From Linepithema humile (Eukaryota; Arthropoda; Insecta; Hymenoptera; Formicidae): 64,000 nt of DNA. A model generated the notes under the pieces. It was not told the DNA's origin. It saw nothing but the letters and a program-made list of their open reading frames with translations, and ran no database searches. A program made the translations under genes and the position numbers. The DNA is taken from NCBI RefSeq assembly GCF_040581485.1, contig NC_090130.1, positions 2,666,001-2,730,000 on the forward strand. Direction: 5' to 3'. This document shows, piece after piece, positions 61,780 to 64,000 of the stretch. Numbering within the stretch: position 1 is the stretch's first letter; every line of letters begins with the position of its first letter.

Positions 61780-64000
61780 AAAAGAATGTAATCAATTTTG
61801 TAGTTCAACCGAGTTTGATTAATGAGGACAGGTCAGGTTCGAGGTGGTGAACCTTTGCATCGCCCTCGAACTTTGAGATTGTCGAATATGTCCCTAGTCG
61901 TCTAACTTGACTAATTGGCTTTCTACCGTGAAACTGAATAATAATTGAATAATGGAATATCAAGAGTGTGCGAGAGAAAATCCATAGATATAACGATAGA
62001 AATTTTGACAAAATTTATTCAGCGTTTGAAAAAAAATTCACATCATTAAATATAAAAACAAACTCTTTATCCTCTATATTTTTAGTCAAGAGTGTTAACA
62101 TTTTTAATAACAAATTATCAGAACTTTTAATTGAGACAGTGTTATTTTTCATATTTATTCTTTACATTCCATAAAAATGTACTTTTTTAAATAATTCTTC
62201 ACTATTTATTCTTCATTATTTATGTATTTTTTTGTAAAACTTTAAAAAAAAAATTTTTTATATTTATCGTCATACTTTTTCATTTGCGCTACAATAAATT
62301 ATATCGTATCGAAAGAGCTTTTTCAGATGAAGTGGATATTAAAATAAGAAGCGCATCACCACTTTACGCCCTTACCGATACTGCCTGCGCGTGTTTTACA
62401 CAATATCGCTTTTTGTTTCGCAAACCGAACAGTGCCGTGTTTGATGGGCCGCCATTAACGAGACTATCTATGCGCCGGATAATCCTGAATCGGTAACGAC
62501 CGTCGGGAATTGGGTCAAAAGCCTGGTCAAGCGATCATTCGGCAATCGAACGGCAAATAACTATTCCCACTTGCACTCGTGCAACGCCGATTTTGTAATG
62601 ATTCCGCGCACGGAAATGCAATCCGCTGCACGCGCTTCTACGCGTAAAATCGGCCTTTATTTTCGCAGTACGAAGTTGAAAGTTACAGCTGTGTTAAACA
62701 CGTATCAAGGGTAGTGCGACGATTGCACATTTTACTTCATACAGCCTCTATGATAACAGAGGATTGCACGGTTAATTCCAAAATGACAATAGTTTGCGCT
62801 TTCAAAATTCGCGTTGCAACGCAACGGCAACCTACTTGAATATATATGGATGTAGCGATGCAGCGCTGTTAACAATATACAGTGGAAGTAAGATATATTA
62901 TATTTGTTATCTTAAAGTCGGCTCGCAAATTGCGGAGCGACAGTATTCGCGGAACACTGGAGGACGGGTTAATCGATTGAAATTTTGCATAATCTGACCC
63001 GTCATGACGTGGATGGTTTCAGGGCATTCACCGACCCGATATAGCTAAAGTTACTTGCATTATAATCTCAAGGGACAGTACGTGAAGAAATTAACGCGAA
63101 GATATATACCGAATTAACATGAAGATATATGTATATCGAATGTCTGGTTTGCGCAAACAGAGAACAGTGGAAATTCACAAACAATTCTGTGATACGACTA
63201 ATTTTACGATAAATATATGTAAATCGACTTGCCATAAAAACTTTCATATTATCATATTAATTCTTCACTGAATACGATTTTACGGAATTATATATAAAAA
63301 TAATACATTAAAGTTCCTGCCATTAATTATTACATTAATTACTACGACATTAATTATAGCGCCAACAAGAATAATTAATTATATTAATTGGAGCGTGAGT
63401 CTAAAAATAAAAATAATAATTTTTCTTGGAAAAAAAAAGATACATGTCTAGAATTTATAAGAGAGAGATTAAGATGTTGAAAATTTTTGTAATGCTGAAT
63501 TAAACGAAGCTGTACATTTTACAACAGTCATCGTTGTAAGAACTTCATCTAAGAAGAATAATCGCACTTTATTCTCATCTATCCCGCATGTCTACGCTTT
63601 TTTTTTTCCACGGAAATCGTTGCGTCATGTTCACCGCTCGTGGAGTTCACCGCCGATCGCGGGGCGATAATTCGGTCGATGATGATCGTTTCAATTTTCC
63701 ATGTGTCGATTGCGAACACGAACATCGTCCTCGGACGAGCGATACCATTTTTCTTACACGTGAGATTGCTACGCGTGGCTCTTAACAAACGACAAGTCAT
63801 TGTTATCGGACGTCCGGAATGAGAGGACGGTTTTCCGGGACGAGAAAGAAACGGCAGAAGGAAAACCGATGAGTTCGAGGTAACTCTGATCGATTTTGGA
63901 CTATTTTCGACGAGGTTTATATACGAAGCGCATTAAGGCGGACTAACCGCCGCCGTTTAGTGCTGCAGGTAAACTCAGGCGTTAAGTGATTAATTTTTAA

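Larger units (their letters stand above)
58442..64000. other. Spacer around the inverted repeat pair
   Basis: Mostly AT-rich, with GC-rich patches at 60.3-60.9 and 63.6-63.9 kb. A donor-like GAG|GTAACT at 63880 follows an open, charged stretch, but no acceptor was convincing. Confidence 0.5.

Noticed and set aside
63766..63879. Charged open stretch before GAG|GTAACT
   Set aside because: The only acceptor-like site (CACGTGAG) is poor and the peptide is unrecognised.

Overview
This is eukaryotic, almost certainly arthropod nuclear DNA, and a hymenopteran (ant, bee or wasp) is the best guess. The signs are unreduced CpG, GC-rich islands set in AT-rich DNA, many (CT)n/(GA)n microsatellites, long G and T runs, and 64 kb without one long intact gene. 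The taxon is an inference from composition, because no marker gene is present. There is no sign of bacterial operons, rRNA, tRNA or CRISPR arrays.

The window reads as a gene-poor regulatory or intronic region. The only coding segment I trust is on the minus strand at 51560-51841. It is a 94-codon first coding exon with a Kozak-like ATG, an upstream in-frame stop, coding-like codons, one membrane span and a consensus GTAAGT donor. Its later exons must lie at lower coordinates. A weak, ambiguous candidate for one of them is at 32673-32921. All other exon calls (1206, 7030, 10505, 15851, 18850, 19088, 26331, 29596, 34499, 35007, 44594, 58223) rest on splice-like signals plus an open frame. They are given low confidence because open frames on both strands are common in this CpG-rich sequence.

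Layout: 0-12 kb holds mixed GC-rich islands with two possible plus-strand exons and a possible promoter with a secreted-protein start near 10.5 kb. From 12 to 20 kb there are microsatellites (22-nt G run, AAG tract, 35-nt T run, CT tract) and further plus-strand exon candidates. From 20.4 to 23.3 kb lies the clearest mobile DNA: a 1.25-kb palindromic (foldback) element, a second copy with a near-identical left half but a truncated right arm, and a 396-bp terminal-inverted-repeat element nested in the second copy. From 23 to 49 kb the sequence is mostly AT-rich spacer, with a GC-rich block at 32.5-33 kb and a very long pyrimidine tract ending in a splice acceptor at 34.5 kb. From 48.7 to 49.4 kb there is a pair of related direct repeats of about 70 bp. 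From 49.6 to 52.6 kb there are two GC-rich, promoter-like islands, the second belonging to the minus-strand gene. From 53 to 64 kb there is spacer with a possible plus-strand terminal exon plus polyadenylation signal (58.2-58.4 kb) and an inverted repeat pair, 36 of 38 bases identical, at 60.4/61.4 kb.

I did not find a convincing new multi-gene system. The most original signals are the nested foldback elements, the two non-microsatellite repeat pairs (48.7/49.4 kb and 60.4/61.4 kb) and the unrecognised membrane-protein exon.
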